Origin: Desulfovibrionaceae bacterium
Lineage (GTDB): Bacteria > Desulfobacterota > Desulfovibrionia > Desulfovibrionales > Desulfovibrionaceae
Assembly (NCBI GenBank): GCA_009782775.1
Contig: WRIL01000007.1
Span: forward strand, 1-64,000
Length of the DNA stretch: 64,000 nucleotides
Reading direction: 5' to 3'
The translations under genes and the position numbers were made by a program. This document shows positions 8,766-19,137 of this stretch, one piece after another. Below the pieces are notes generated by a model. The model saw only the letters and a program-made list of their open reading frames with translations, had not been told where the DNA came from and did not search any database. Positions within the stretch are counted from its first letter, which is position 1; each line of letters starts with the position of its first letter.

Positions 8766-10080
8766 CTATTTTGCAGTCTTATATTCTGTAAAGCAAGTAA
8801 ACAATTCTTGAAAGTTTTTACAATGATATTTCCCAAATCCTCCTTGATCCACAAATACAAAATCAAAGACGATTTTTTGCTGAGCCTTGTTGATATCTTC
8901 GCACCATTGCTTCAGCCTCGCCATTTTCAACGGCACATCTAAATCTTCTTGGCCTTTGGTTTCCACGATGACAATTTTATTGCTCGGCAATTTTACCAGA
9001 AAGTCCGGGTAATAGTTGGAAATATCGCCATCGGCGTTGACGTAATCCAGCTTGAAATTCACCGCCAGATAGTTTTTGGCGTAGGATATGATATCGCCAC
9101 ATTTATCCAGAAAACCCGCAAATATCAATTCAAAATGGCTGTCGCCGATGATGCGGTTGAATACGCTCTTCTGCGGCAACAGATACTCTCGGTCTTTCAC
9201 CACAAAAGGCCGGGTTTTACGCAGCTTGATGGTGTCTCGGATTTCAGCGTCGCCCTTATCTTGAATAGTCAGAGCATTGATGGCTTTTTTGAAGGTTTCA
9301 ATAATGGTCTTTGTCGCTTCAAGTTCAGAGAGGTTGCGCAAGGTATTGGGGTGTTCCAGATTGACCTCTTGGGCAAAAAGCTCGTGTTGCACGAAATTTT
9401 TCATCTTGCCGTACAGCACGTCATAGCCGCTGAACAAGCGTAATTCTTTCATGATGGTCTGGACAAAATACCCGATGACGCTACGGTAATCGGCAATCCC
9501 GGCGGTATCAAGAATGGTGGTGTGCGTTATCTCGCCGGTGGTGATGTCCCTGAAAACAATCTCGCGTTGTTCTTCCTCGGTAAACCGGCGATAGGATACC
9601 TTCGTATGCCCCAAGGCATGAATATCCAGATCGGCCAAATTTTTGTATTCCCGGTATACGCGCGGCGTCAGCACAGGGATTTCGATATCCAGGGCGTCTA
9701 TGTCTTTTTTGGTGTTCTCGTTGTCGATTTCCACTACCAGAGGCGCTTTCGGCCCTGTGCCCTCGCCCATGGCCTTGCGTTCCAGTTCCACGCCTTCAGC
9801 CTGGATGGATTCCACAAACTCCATGAAAGCGTTTGTGCCCACAACACTGACGTATTCCTCAACACTACTGCGATACATTTTACGCAACCCACGGCCAAGA
9901 GTCTGTTCCGGCAGGATATTACTCTTGGCGGAATAGGCCCGCAGGCCGATGATGGTGGTCACATTGCGCACGTCCCAGCCTTCTTTGAGCATCAGGACGG
10001 ACACGATGGCTTTATAGGGGCTGAGGTCGTCGTCGATTTCATTGGATTGCTTGCGGAGCAGTTCCAGTTCCTCTTTGGCC
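8766..10080 (-). pseudogene. 5'-truncated type III restriction enzyme Res subunit
   Basis: SPYKAIVSVLMLKEGWDVRNVTTIIGLRAYSAKSNILPEQTLGRGLRKM (helicase motifs V/VI) and YYPDFLVKL...IVIVETKGQED (PD-ExK); Walker A/DEAD half absent; ORF extends to 10187 through unrelated sequence. Confidence 0.85.
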
Positions 10081-10369
10081 TTGCCGGAACTCCTTTCGTG
10101 AAAACTGTTGTTTGTCTTGACGCAACTACGGCTATGCTTGCTGTTGAAAAAGATGAAACTGCAAAAAGTGGGATTGCAAATATGCAATTGGTTATTCTCG
10201 CTTTTTCTACGGAATGACCGCGGTCACACATCCATTTCCGCCAACGCCATACCGCAAATTCAGTATTCAGGTCACTGTACGGAATGGTTTGATTGCTTGT
10301 TGGGGATTAGGTGGTTAGGCGGATGGCATCATAAACCCCTCATATCACGCCTACGCCCTCTCCAGGCGA

Positions 10370-10407
10370 GCTTCCGGCAAAGGCGGAAAACCGCCTTTAC
10401 CGGAAGC
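10370..10407 (-). terminator. Strong hairpin downstream of the adhesin gene
   Basis: GCTTCCGG-C-AAAGGCGG aaaa CCGCCTTT-A-CCGGAAGC. Confidence 0.6.
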
Positions 10408-10424
10408 CTATCAGAGTCAATGAA

Positions 10425-13400
10425 TCAGGATATACCGGCTTGCAGGATCTGTTGCAGGAGCTGGGACTTGGCCGCGTCGTCGTCGTTGTGCAGGTCTGCG
10501 ACCATGGCGCTGTCCAAAGGATCGCTCAAGCTGATATGCACGGTCTGCTCGTTGCTACCGTCGTTATAGATCAGCTCCAACTGGCTCTCATGGGTAATGG
10601 AGAGGAGAAGCTGCCCATCGTTGAGCATCTGGTCGATCTGTTCTCCCACCTCCTGACCGCCGCTGTGATCGAACATATCCTCGAAGAAGAGCTTGTCTCC
10701 GCCCAAGTTAAAGTCCACGACATGGTCAACTCCGCCCAAGGCGTCCTGGGTCCAGGCGAAAACCTCTCCAGATCCTCCCTGCATGGTTTCATCCGCGGAA
10801 GTGGCAAAAATGGTCTGGGAACCGGATGCCGCGTCCGCGGGATCCGCAAGGAGCGGGATGGCTCCTTCCGTTTGCCCGGAGATGTGCGGGACGGCCTGGG
10901 AAAAATCATCCTGGGCGTCATCAAGCAGAGCGGCGGACATTGGCGCTACGGACAAGGTCTCATTTACAGCGCCGGGGGTCTGAATCTCAATCTGGCCGCT
11001 CAGTTCCATACGATCGCCGTCGCCGTCCACCAAGACGATCCTGATGCTGTCATAAACGGCATTGGTCGCATCGCCGCGGACGGTCAGGATATAGTCGCCG
11101 TTCTCCTTGACCTCCATAACCGTGGTATTGCCCTTCCCGTCGTCAGCCAGGACAATCTTGTAATAACCACCGCCCACCTGGCCCCAGTCAACGACATGCT
11201 CATTGCCCTGGCCGTCGATGTAGCTGTAAAACTCGGTGACCCCGTCGGCCCCCAGCACATTCTGGGCGGCCAGATTGCCGTAAGTGATGTTGGCCGCGTC
11301 GTGGAGAACCTCGGTGAGTTGACTGAAGTTATTGACATGGATGTAAGTGTCGCCGCCGTCCTGCCCCAGTTCCCCCTGGTTGCAGATGGCCTGCAAATTA
11401 TTCACCGCGCTCGCGCCCAAGGCGCCGGAACCCACGCCCACGGCGTAAACATCAAAATTGTCATGCTGGTCGCCATTGACCAGGTCCTTCCAGTCCTGGG
11501 GCACATAGCCGCCTCCGGGCTGGGGGTGGGTGTTGGGCGCACCGTCGGAAATGAAGAATACTTGATTGGTGTAGTCGCTGAAATTGTCCAGGCCTTCGGT
11601 CACCAGCGGGAATATCGCGTTCAGGGGCGCGGCGTAGCTGGTGTTGCCGCTGGCCACGGCGTTGTTGATATAGGTTATGGCCTCGGCAGGGGTAATATCC
11701 GCATGAACCGTGGCCGTGGTGCTGAACAGAACCAGGTTGATCTTCACATCGCCGGCCACATTCTCGTATTCCTGCATCAGGGATACCAGGGCCGCCTTGG
11801 CCAGGGCCATGGGAGTGCCGCTCATGCTGCCGGTCACGTCAAAGGCAATGGTCACATAGTAGTCGGTGGTCGGGGCTCCGGTCAGGATGATCGTGTCCGG
11901 GTTGATGGCGCAGATGCCGTCATCCACCACGTTGATGCCGGTGCCCGCCGAGGCCGTCTCGCCGCCCAACCCCTGCACGTTGACCTGCAATGAAATCTCA
12001 AGCTGCCGCGTGCCGTCGGCGTTTTCCGGGACGCCGCTGTGATCCTTGGCCGCGTTCATGGTATATTCATAAGAATAATTTCCGCCACCGTTATTGGTGA
12101 CCGTCAGTACATCACCCACGCAGGAGCCGTCTGTGAGGGATACGGTCACGGTTTCGCCATCCGCCGGCAGAGATATATCGGAGCTGCCGCCCATGGACAC
12201 CGTGCCGGATTCCATATGGCCGTTGACCTGGAAGGAGCCGGTAGCGGTTAGGGGAAGGTCGGAGGGGGCCATACCGTTGGCCGGACCGCCAGGGACCCAG
12301 GCCGTGCCGGAGAAGCCGGTGGGGTTGGTGTCGCCGTGCAGAAAGGCCTCTTGCACCGTATCGGTGTCGGCAAAAATAGTCACCGCCACCGGCACAGTCA
12401 CATAGGGGAAGACGCCGGACTCCGAGCCAAAGGCTTGGGCTTCAAACTCGCCAGCGGTGGAGGTAAAGCCGGTCACCCGCGCGTCCACGGCGATGTCGCC
12501 GCTGTTGCCAGCATAGTCCAGTACTCCGGGCAAGGATATCGACACGGAGGTGTCCTTGCCGCTAATATCGGCGGAGTACGTCTGCCCGTTGACGGTAAAG
12601 GTCACCGTGGTGGTCTGCCCTTCGCCGGGAGCGGTATCCAGGCCGTCCTCGTTGGTCAGGCTGATAGTGACGACCAGTTGGCCGCTCTCATCCGTGCCCA
12701 GGGCGATCTCCGCCGTGGTCGTGTCAATGGTGTCTTCTATATGGGCGGTATCGCTGGCGTCCACCACCGGCAGGGCATAGCCGCCGCCCTCAACCGAGGC
12801 AGTCACCGTGATGTCGGACTCATCCAGGTAGATGTCTTCATCGTTGCCGTGCGGCACCTCCACCACATATTCACTCTGGCCGGGCACCAAGTCCACGGTC
12901 ACCGCGCCTATTACGTTGCCGCCGGGATCCGTCACCGTCAGGGTGATTGTTCCTGCCTCGGTCGGCGGTTCTCCCAAGGTCAATGTGGCCGGGACCATAC
13001 CCCCGTCCCCTTCCAGGCCGTCCGCGACCGAGATGGTCAAAGGCACCGTGGCCGGAGGCTGGGGCACATTAAAGCTGAAATCCGCGCCGTCGCCCTGAGC
13101 CGCCAGGGCCTCAAAATTGCCGGCATTGGGGTCAGAAACTCCCAGGCTTATGGTGACCTCCTGTTCCGCGCCCGTATACGGGCTGGAATCAAGCACATTG
13201 TCAAAGGTGATCGAGGAACTGGTCGAGCCCGCCGGGATAATCACGGTCTGGGTCACACCGTTTACCACCACCTGGATGGGCACATCCGTCTGCGGGGCCG
13301 GGTTGTCGCTGATCGGGTTGGTCAGCTGCACGGTCACGGTCACTCCGCCGTTCCCGTCAGGAACGACCTCAAAAATCTCCGCCGTGGTCGTGTCAATAGT

Positions 13401-16400
13401 GTCGGCGATATTGGCTACGGCGCTTACGCCGATACCCCCAACATCTTCGTAATTGCCGCCGATAACCTCCTTGACCGTCGCCGTCATGCTGGAGGCGTCC
13501 AGGTAGATGTCTTCGGTGTTGGGATTATCCACAAGAAGCGTGCCCGTGCCGTCAGCACCGATAGACACGTTGTAGTCCTGGCCGTCAACAGTCACGATTA
13601 CCGTGCAGGGATGCCCTTCCTGCGGGGGATTGCTCATAGACACGTTAAATTGCACATGTTCCGCGCCTTCCACCGTATCCACGGCCGTGATGCTCACATA
13701 GGTCGTATCGATGGTATCCTCAATATGCGCGCTGTCGGAAACCTCATCCACGGGCAGGGCATAGCCGCCACCTTCAACGGCCACGGTAACGGTGATCTCG
13801 GAAGCGTCCTTATACACATCATCTTCGTTGCCGTGAGGCACTTCCACCACATATTCACTCTGGCCAGGCACCAGATCCACGGTCACAACGCCGATGATTT
13901 CTCCATCCTCTCCGGTCACCGTCAGGGTGATCGTCCCGGCCTCGACCGGCGGTTCTCCAAGATTCACCGTTGCCGGAACCGTTTCGCTACCCTCCAGGCC
14001 GTCCGCCACCGAGAGGCTCAAGGGCACCGAGGCCGGGGGTTGGGGAACGTTAAAGCTGAAATCCGCGCCGTCACCTTGGGCCGCTAGGGCCTCAAAATTG
14101 CCGGCATTGGGGTCAGAAACTCCCAGGCTGATCGCGACCTCCTGTTCCGCGCCCGCGTATGGGCTGGAATCAAGCACATTGTCAAAGGTGATCGCGGCAC
14201 TGGTGGAACCCGCCGGAATGATCACAGTCTGGGTCACCCCGTTTACCACCACCTGGATGGGCACATCCGTCTGCGGGGCCGGGTTGTCGCTGATCGGGCT
14301 GGTCAGTTGCACGGTCACGGCCACTCCGCCGTTCCCGTCAGGCACGACCTCAAAAATCTCCGCCGTGGTCGTGTCGATGGTGTCGGCGATATTGGCGGTA
14401 TCGGAAGCGCCGGCCACAGGAAGGGCATAGCCGCCGCCCTCAACCGAGGCGGTCACGGTGATCGCGGATTCGTCCAGGTAGATGTCTTCGGCGTTGCCGT
14501 GCGGAACATCCACCACATACTCGCTCTGGCCGGGCTCCAGGTTTACGGTCACCGTGCCGATGACGCTACCGCCAGGATCCGTCACCGTCAGGGTGATCGT
14601 GCCCGCTTCTGTGGGCGCGACGCCCAGATTGATGGTCGCAGGAACCGTTTCGCTCCCCTCAACCCCGTCCGCCACCGAGAGGCTCAAGGGCACCGAGGCC
14701 GGGGGTTGGGGAACGTTAAAGCTGAAATCCGCGCCGTCACCCTGAGCCGCCAGAGCCTCAAAATTGCCGGCATGGGAATCAGACACACCCAGGCTGATGG
14801 CGACCTCCTGCTCCGCGCCCGCGTATGGGCTGGAATCAAGCACCTTATCAAAGGTGATCGAGGAACTGGTCGAGCCCGCCGGGATAATCACGGTCTGGGT
14901 CACCCCGTTCACCACCACCTGGATGGGCACGTCCGTCTGCGGGGCCGGGTTGTCGCTGATCGGGTTGGTCAGCTGCACGGTCACGGTCACTCCGCCGTTA
15001 CCGTCAGGGATGACCTCAAAAATCTCCGCCGTGGTCGTGTCAATAGTGTCGGCGATATTGGCTACGGCGCTTACGCCGATACCCCCAACATCTTCGTAAT
15101 TGCCGCCGATAACCTCCTTGACCGTCGCCGTCATGCTGGAGGCGTCCAGGTAGATGTCTTCGGTGTTGGGATTATCCACAAGAAGCGTGCCCGTGCCGTC
15201 AGCACCGATAGACACGTTGTAGTCCTGGCCGTCAACAGTCACGATTACCGTGCAGGGATGCCCTTCCTGCGGGGGATTGCTCATAGACACGTTAAATTGC
15301 ACATGTTCCGCGCCTTCCACCGTATCCACGGCCGTGATGCTCACATAGGTCGTATCGATGGTATCCTCAATATGCGCGCTGTCGGAAACCTCATCCACGG
15401 GCAGGGCATAGCCGCCACCTTCAACGGCCACGGTAACGGTGATCTCGGAAGCGTCCTTATACACATCATCTTCGTTGCCGTGAGGCACTTCCACCACATA
15501 TTCACTCTGGCCAGGCACCAGATCCACGGTCACAACGCCGATGATTTCTCCATCCTCTCCGGTCACCGTCAGGGTGATCGTCCCGGCCTCGACCGGCGGT
15601 TCTCCAAGATTCACCGTTGCCGGAACCGTCTCGCTGCCCTCCTGGCCGTCCGCTACCGAGATGGTCGCTTTCACCTCGGACGGAGGCTGTGGCACATTAA
15701 AGCTGAAGTCCGCGCCATCACCCTGGGCCGCCAGAGCCTCAAAATTGCCGGCATGGGAATCAGACACACCCAGGCTGATCGCGACCTCCTGTTCCGCGCC
15801 CGTATACGGGCTGGAATCAAGCACATTGTCAAAGGTGATCGAGGCATTGGTCGAGCCCGCTGGAATGATCACGGTCTGGGTCACCCCGTTTACCACCACC
15901 TGGATAGGCACATCCGTCTGCGGGGCCGGGTTGTCGCTGATCGGGTTGGTCAGCTGCACGGTCACGGTCACTCCGCCGTTCCCGTCAGGAACAACCTCAA
16001 AAATCTCCGCCGTGGTCGTGTCAATGGTGTCCAACACCTGCGCCGTGGCGCTCTGGCCAACGGTCACCTTATCGTAATTGCCCCCGGTAACGCCCACAAC
16101 CGTCAGAGTCACATGCGACGGGTCAAGGTAGATATCTTCCGTGTTGTCGTTGACAATGGTCAGGAGCCCATAGCCGTTTGCGTCCACTGTCACATAATGG
16201 GTCGTTGTTTCGCCGGTCACGGAATTGAAGGTCGTCACCTCGACGACGGTGGGGGCGGCCCCCGTAGGCGGAAGGCTCAACTGGATTCCAAAGCTTATTG
16301 TGCCGTCGCCTTCATTTACATCCGCGGTGGAGATCGCTATCGTGACTTCCCTGGGCGCGGGCGCGGCAGAAGCGGGACTTTCGCCATCCACAGCAAACTC

Positions 16401-16802
16401 AGACCTGGCGGTTCCTCCCCCCCAGCCGGGTTGCGCCTGGGTTCCGAGGCGGTCAACGCCGTCAATGAGATTGCCCGCGTCATCGCTATACGCGCCCAGA
16501 CGGCCGGTGGGACCTTCACCGGCCGCAGTGGCCATATCCGGGGCAAAAGCGGCCAAGAAGTCCGCCACGCTGAGTTCCGCTCCCGACACCGCCAGACTGT
16601 TGTCCATAAAAAGAAAAAAATCCTGCAAGACAATGCTGCCACCATGATCAAAATTAAAGATCAGGTCATTGTCCTGTTTGAGCATATCCACATCGACTTC
16701 GCCGGGAGTAAAGCCAAGATTAATTTGTTGTCCTTCCGTCACCGCATAAACAATACGATCTCCGGAGGCGGGTACAGTCAGTTCGCTGTCAGCCATATTC
16801 AA
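10425..16802 (-). CDS. Giant repetitive adhesin with VWA domain and type I secretion C-terminal signal
   Basis: 2125 aa; repeated ~150-aa Ig/Calx-beta-like modules (DTIDTTTAEIFEVVPDGNGG...); VWA with DVTGSMSGTP; C-terminus SADETMQGGSGEVFAWTQDALGGVDHVVDFNLGGDKLFFEDMF typical of T1SS targets. Confidence 0.9.
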   Translation of the reverse strand: MNMADSELTVPASGDRIVYAVTEGQQINLGFTPGEVDVDMLKQDNDLIFNFDHGGSIVLQDFFLFMDNSLAVSGAELSVADFLAAFAPDMATAAGEGPTGRLGAYSDDAGNLIDGVDRLGTQAQPGWGGGTARSEFAVDGESPASAAPAPREVTIAISTADVNEGDGTISFGIQLSLPPTGAAPTVVEVTTFNSVTGETTTHYVTVDANGYGLLTIVNDNTEDIYLDPSHVTLTVVGVTGGNYDKVTVGQSATAQVLDTIDTTTAEIFEVVPDGNGGVTVTVQLTNPISDNPAPQTDVPIQVVVNGVTQTVIIPAGSTNASITFDNVLDSSPYTGAEQEVAISLGVSDSHAGNFEALAAQGDGADFSFNVPQPPSEVKATISVADGQEGSETVPATVNLGEPPVEAGTITLTVTGEDGEIIGVVTVDLVPGQSEYVVEVPHGNEDDVYKDASEITVTVAVEGGGYALPVDEVSDSAHIEDTIDTTYVSITAVDTVEGAEHVQFNVSMSNPPQEGHPCTVIVTVDGQDYNVSIGADGTGTLLVDNPNTEDIYLDASSMTATVKEVIGGNYEDVGGIGVSAVANIADTIDTTTAEIFEVIPDGNGGVTVTVQLTNPISDNPAPQTDVPIQVVVNGVTQTVIIPAGSTSSSITFDKVLDSSPYAGAEQEVAISLGVSDSHAGNFEALAAQGDGADFSFNVPQPPASVPLSLSVADGVEGSETVPATINLGVAPTEAGTITLTVTDPGGSVIGTVTVNLEPGQSEYVVDVPHGNAEDIYLDESAITVTASVEGGGYALPVAGASDTANIADTIDTTTAEIFEVVPDGNGGVAVTVQLTSPISDNPAPQTDVPIQVVVNGVTQTVIIPAGSTSAAITFDNVLDSSPYAGAEQEVAISLGVSDPNAGNFEALAAQGDGADFSFNVPQPPASVPLSLSVADGLEGSETVPATVNLGEPPVEAGTITLTVTGEDGEIIGVVTVDLVPGQSEYVVEVPHGNEDDVYKDASEITVTVAVEGGGYALPVDEVSDSAHIEDTIDTTYVSITAVDTVEGAEHVQFNVSMSNPPQEGHPCTVIVTVDGQDYNVSIGADGTGTLLVDNPNTEDIYLDASSMTATVKEVIGGNYEDVGGIGVSAVANIADTIDTTTAEIFEVVPDGNGGVTVTVQLTNPISDNPAPQTDVPIQVVVNGVTQTVIIPAGSTSSSITFDNVLDSSPYTGAEQEVTISLGVSDPNAGNFEALAAQGDGADFSFNVPQPPATVPLTISVADGLEGDGGMVPATLTLGEPPTEAGTITLTVTDPGGNVIGAVTVDLVPGQSEYVVEVPHGNDEDIYLDESDITVTASVEGGGYALPVVDASDTAHIEDTIDTTTAEIALGTDESGQLVVTISLTNEDGLDTAPGEGQTTTVTFTVNGQTYSADISGKDTSVSISLPGVLDYAGNSGDIAVDARVTGFTSTAGEFEAQAFGSESGVFPYVTVPVAVTIFADTDTVQEAFLHGDTNPTGFSGTAWVPGGPANGMAPSDLPLTATGSFQVNGHMESGTVSMGGSSDISLPADGETVTVSLTDGSCVGDVLTVTNNGGGNYSYEYTMNAAKDHSGVPENADGTRQLEISLQVNVQGLGGETASAGTGINVVDDGICAINPDTIILTGAPTTDYYVTIAFDVTGSMSGTPMALAKAALVSLMQEYENVAGDVKINLVLFSTTATVHADITPAEAITYINNAVASGNTSYAAPLNAIFPLVTEGLDNFSDYTNQVFFISDGAPNTHPQPGGGYVPQDWKDLVNGDQHDNFDVYAVGVGSGALGASAVNNLQAICNQGELGQDGGDTYIHVNNFSQLTEVLHDAANITYGNLAAQNVLGADGVTEFYSYIDGQGNEHVVDWGQVGGGYYKIVLADDGKGNTTVMEVKENGDYILTVRGDATNAVYDSIRIVLVDGDGDRMELSGQIEIQTPGAVNETLSVAPMSAALLDDAQDDFSQAVPHISGQTEGAIPLLADPADAASGSQTIFATSADETMQGGSGEVFAWTQDALGGVDHVVDFNLGGDKLFFEDMFDHSGGQEVGEQIDQMLNDGQLLLSITHESQLELIYNDGSNEQTVHISLSDPLDSAMVADLHNDDDAAKSQLLQQILQAGIS
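13365..13982 (-). repeat. 618-bp exact direct repeat, copy 1
   Basis: Line-by-line comparison with 15012-15629 shows no mismatch; offset 1647 bp (549 codons). Confidence 0.93.
15012..15629 (-). repeat. 618-bp exact direct repeat, copy 2
   Basis: See 13365-13982; first mismatches lie just outside (13364/15011 and 13983/15630). Confidence 0.93.
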
Positions 16803-16879
16803 CTCCTTGATTTTAGACCGGTTCCGCTGGACTACCCAGTAAGCAAATAATTACAGCTTATTACACAGCTTCATGGTTA

Positions 16880-16897
16880 GTTATATGACTATATAAC
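16880..16897. promoter_or_regulatory. Palindrome upstream of the adhesin gene (possible operator)
   Basis: GTTATAT-GACT-ATATAAC in an AT-rich intergenic region. Confidence 0.25.
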
Positions 16898-17030
16898 AGG
16901 CATACTACTAAATCCTCTATTACCGCTAGTCCTAAAATTACAGTTTTTTCACAAGCGCATCCGGCCCCTTCCGGCGACAAAGAGATGATAAGCGCATCCT
17001 CCCGCATATGGCGCGCAAGGCATAACCGCT

Positions 17031-17245
17031 TCAGTAGGCGTTTTCGCCCCCCTGGCGGGCACACGAAAGATAGATGCGCAGTTTCAGCAACACGTTATCT
17101 AGGTCCAGTGGTTTGCCCACATGGTCGTTCGTGCCGGCTTCCGCGCCTCTTTACAATGTCCTCGTGGAAGACATTGGCGGTCATGGCGACAATGGGGACA
17201 GCCTTGGCCTTCGGGATTTCAAGAGCCCGGATGCGGCGCGTGGCA
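17031..17245 (-). pseudogene. Decayed response-regulator receiver (REC) domain C-terminus
   Basis: RRIRALEIPKAKAVPIVAMTANVFHEDI, then a frameshift, then EAGTNDHVGKPLDLDNVLLKLRIYLS (conserved TAN and GKP motifs). Confidence 0.85.
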
Positions 17246-17540
17246 GAAAACCTCCAGCTTCATTGCTCAGAGAGTGAACAACGTGTTGACACTCTACACC
17301 TAGACCAAAAGCCATGAAAATTCAAATTAGGCCATTACCTTCCGAAAACGTCCGATTGACGTTTGCCATTTAGACCGCTAAATTGCTTCTTTAAAATAAC
17401 TTTGAGACATCTTAGCACAAAAACGCGCTACGGAAACAGAAATCTAAACCACGCTCAAGGCCATGGAAAAACTTATGCAACAGACCGAACAGCTCCTGGC
17501 CATCATGGACGGCCTACGGAAGGGCTAAGCCGCGTCCGCC

Positions 17541-19133
17541 ATGCTGGAAGCCGTCGCTTTTTTATGCGGGGCCGCGGTCATGGCCCTGGAGATGACCGGC
17601 TCCCGCCTGCTCTCCCCGTACCTAGGCAGCTCGGTGCTGGTCTGGACTGCCCTCATCGGGGTGATCATGGCCTTTTTGTCATGCGGCTACTGGCTGGGCG
17701 GCAAGGCCGCGGACCGCAGACCCAGTTCCCTCCGGCTGGCCGCCCTCATCCTGGCCGCAGCCTTTTGCGTGCTGATCATCGGCCTCTTTCACCAGGGGCT
17801 CCTGGCCTGGGTCAGCGGCCTGTCCATGCACCCGGAGTACGCCGCCATGCTGGCGGCCGCTCTGCTTTTTGGGCCTGCCAGCCTGCTCCTGGGCATGGTT
17901 TCGCCCTACGCCGTGCGGGTAGCCCTGGAGACGCGCCAAACCGCCGTGGAAAAATCCGGGGCGATCATCGGGCGCTTTTCCGCCGCCGGGGCCATCGGCT
18001 CCATCCTGGGCACCTTTGCCGGCGGCTACTACCTCATTGTCTGGGTCGGCTCCCGCCAGAGCCTCTATTTCATCTCCACCTCCCTGCTTTTCGTGGCTCT
18101 GATCGCCCTTTTCTCGGACAAGCTCCGCCTGCGCCGCCAGAGCCCTCCCCTGCTCATCCTTTGCGGATTAGGGCTGGGGCTCGTCCTGAACATCCAGGCC
18201 GGGCACAGCCGACATGTTCTGGAAAAAAACAAACGGTCCTCCGGAGACTTCCGCCTGGACACCCGCTACAACCACCTGCATATCTGGGAGAGCAACCATA
18301 CGGATCGCCTCCGCATTCGCATCCTCTCCACCCCCCCCCAACTGACCCAGGCAGCCATGGATTTGGACGACCCCCAACGACTGTGTCTGGAATACACCAG
18401 GCATTTCTCCCTAGCCTGGCAACTGCGCCCCGAGGCCGAAAAATTCCTCCTCCTGGGCGGAGCGGCGTACTCCATGCCCAAATACCTCCTAGGCACCAGG
18501 GATAGCCTGGCCCTGGACGTGGTGGAAATTGACCCGGCCATGACCGCGCTTGCGCGGGAATTCTTCGCCCTGCGGGAAGACAGCCGCCTGCGCGTCCACC
18601 ACGAAGACGCCCGCACCTACCTGAACCGCTATGCCGCCTCCGGGGCGGCTGATTATGACATCATCATGGCCGATGCCTTCAGTTCCACCTACAACATCCC
18701 TTTTCAGCTCTGCACCGTGGAATTCGCCAAGCGCGTCCATGACTCCCTGGCTCCCAAAGGCATTTACATAGCCAACGTCCTTTCGGCCGTGACCGGGGAA
18801 AAATCCATGCTGCTACGCAGCTTCCGGGCCAGCTTCGAGCAGGTCTTCCCATCGGTGCATGTCTTCCCGCTCAGGCCGGGCGCGCCCTCCACCGTGCAAA
18901 ATATCATGCTCCTGGCCATGAAAGAGGAACTCCCCACTCCGGAGATCCTGGAAAAGGCCGGCCCGAACCGGTTGCTCTCTTCCTCCCACCCGCAACAAGC
19001 GGTGGAAGAATTTGCCCTGGCTTACAAGATGCTGCGTAACGAATGGCGGATCATCCTGGAGGAGGATCTTCCGCCCCTGTACGACAACTTTGCTCCGGTA
19101 GAGCGTTACTCCCTGCCGCTTATGAGGGAATAA
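17541..19133 (+). CDS. Membrane-fused spermidine synthase-like protein
   Basis: N-terminal TM region ([26 protein letters not shown]...) plus C-terminal SpeE-like domain ([39 protein letters not shown]). Confidence 0.85.
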   Translation: MLEAVAFLCGAAVMALEMTGSRLLSPYLGSSVLVWTALIGVIMAFLSCGYWLGGKAADRRPSSLRLAALILAAAFCVLIIGLFHQGLLAWVSGLSMHPEYAAMLAAALLFGPASLLLGMVSPYAVRVALETRQTAVEKSGAIIGRFSAAGAIGSILGTFAGGYYLIVWVGSRQSLYFISTSLLFVALIALFSDKLRLRRQSPPLLILCGLGLGLVLNIQAGHSRHVLEKNKRSSGDFRLDTRYNHLHIWESNHTDRLRIRILSTPPQLTQAAMDLDDPQRLCLEYTRHFSLAWQLRPEAEKFLLLGGAAYSMPKYLLGTRDSLALDVVEIDPAMTALAREFFALREDSRLRVHHEDARTYLNRYAASGAADYDIIMADAFSSTYNIPFQLCTVEFAKRVHDSLAPKGIYIANVLSAVTGEKSMLLRSFRASFEQVFPSVHVFPLRPGAPSTVQNIMLLAMKEELPTPEILEKAGPNRLLSSSHPQQAVEEFALAYKMLRNEWRIILEEDLPPLYDNFAPVERYSLPLMRE

Positions 19134-19137
19134 AAAA

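Noticed and set aside
12600-16100. Regularly spaced repeats considered as CRISPR or tandem regulatory array
   Set aside because: The repeats are several hundred bp, in frame, and encode recurring protein modules.
12336-16850. Long plus-strand ORFs (583 aa and 847 aa) opposite the adhesin
   Set aside because: They mirror the repeat structure and codon bias of the minus-strand gene, whose T1SS, VWA and Ig-like features are unambiguous; they have low-complexity His/Gly/Arg content.
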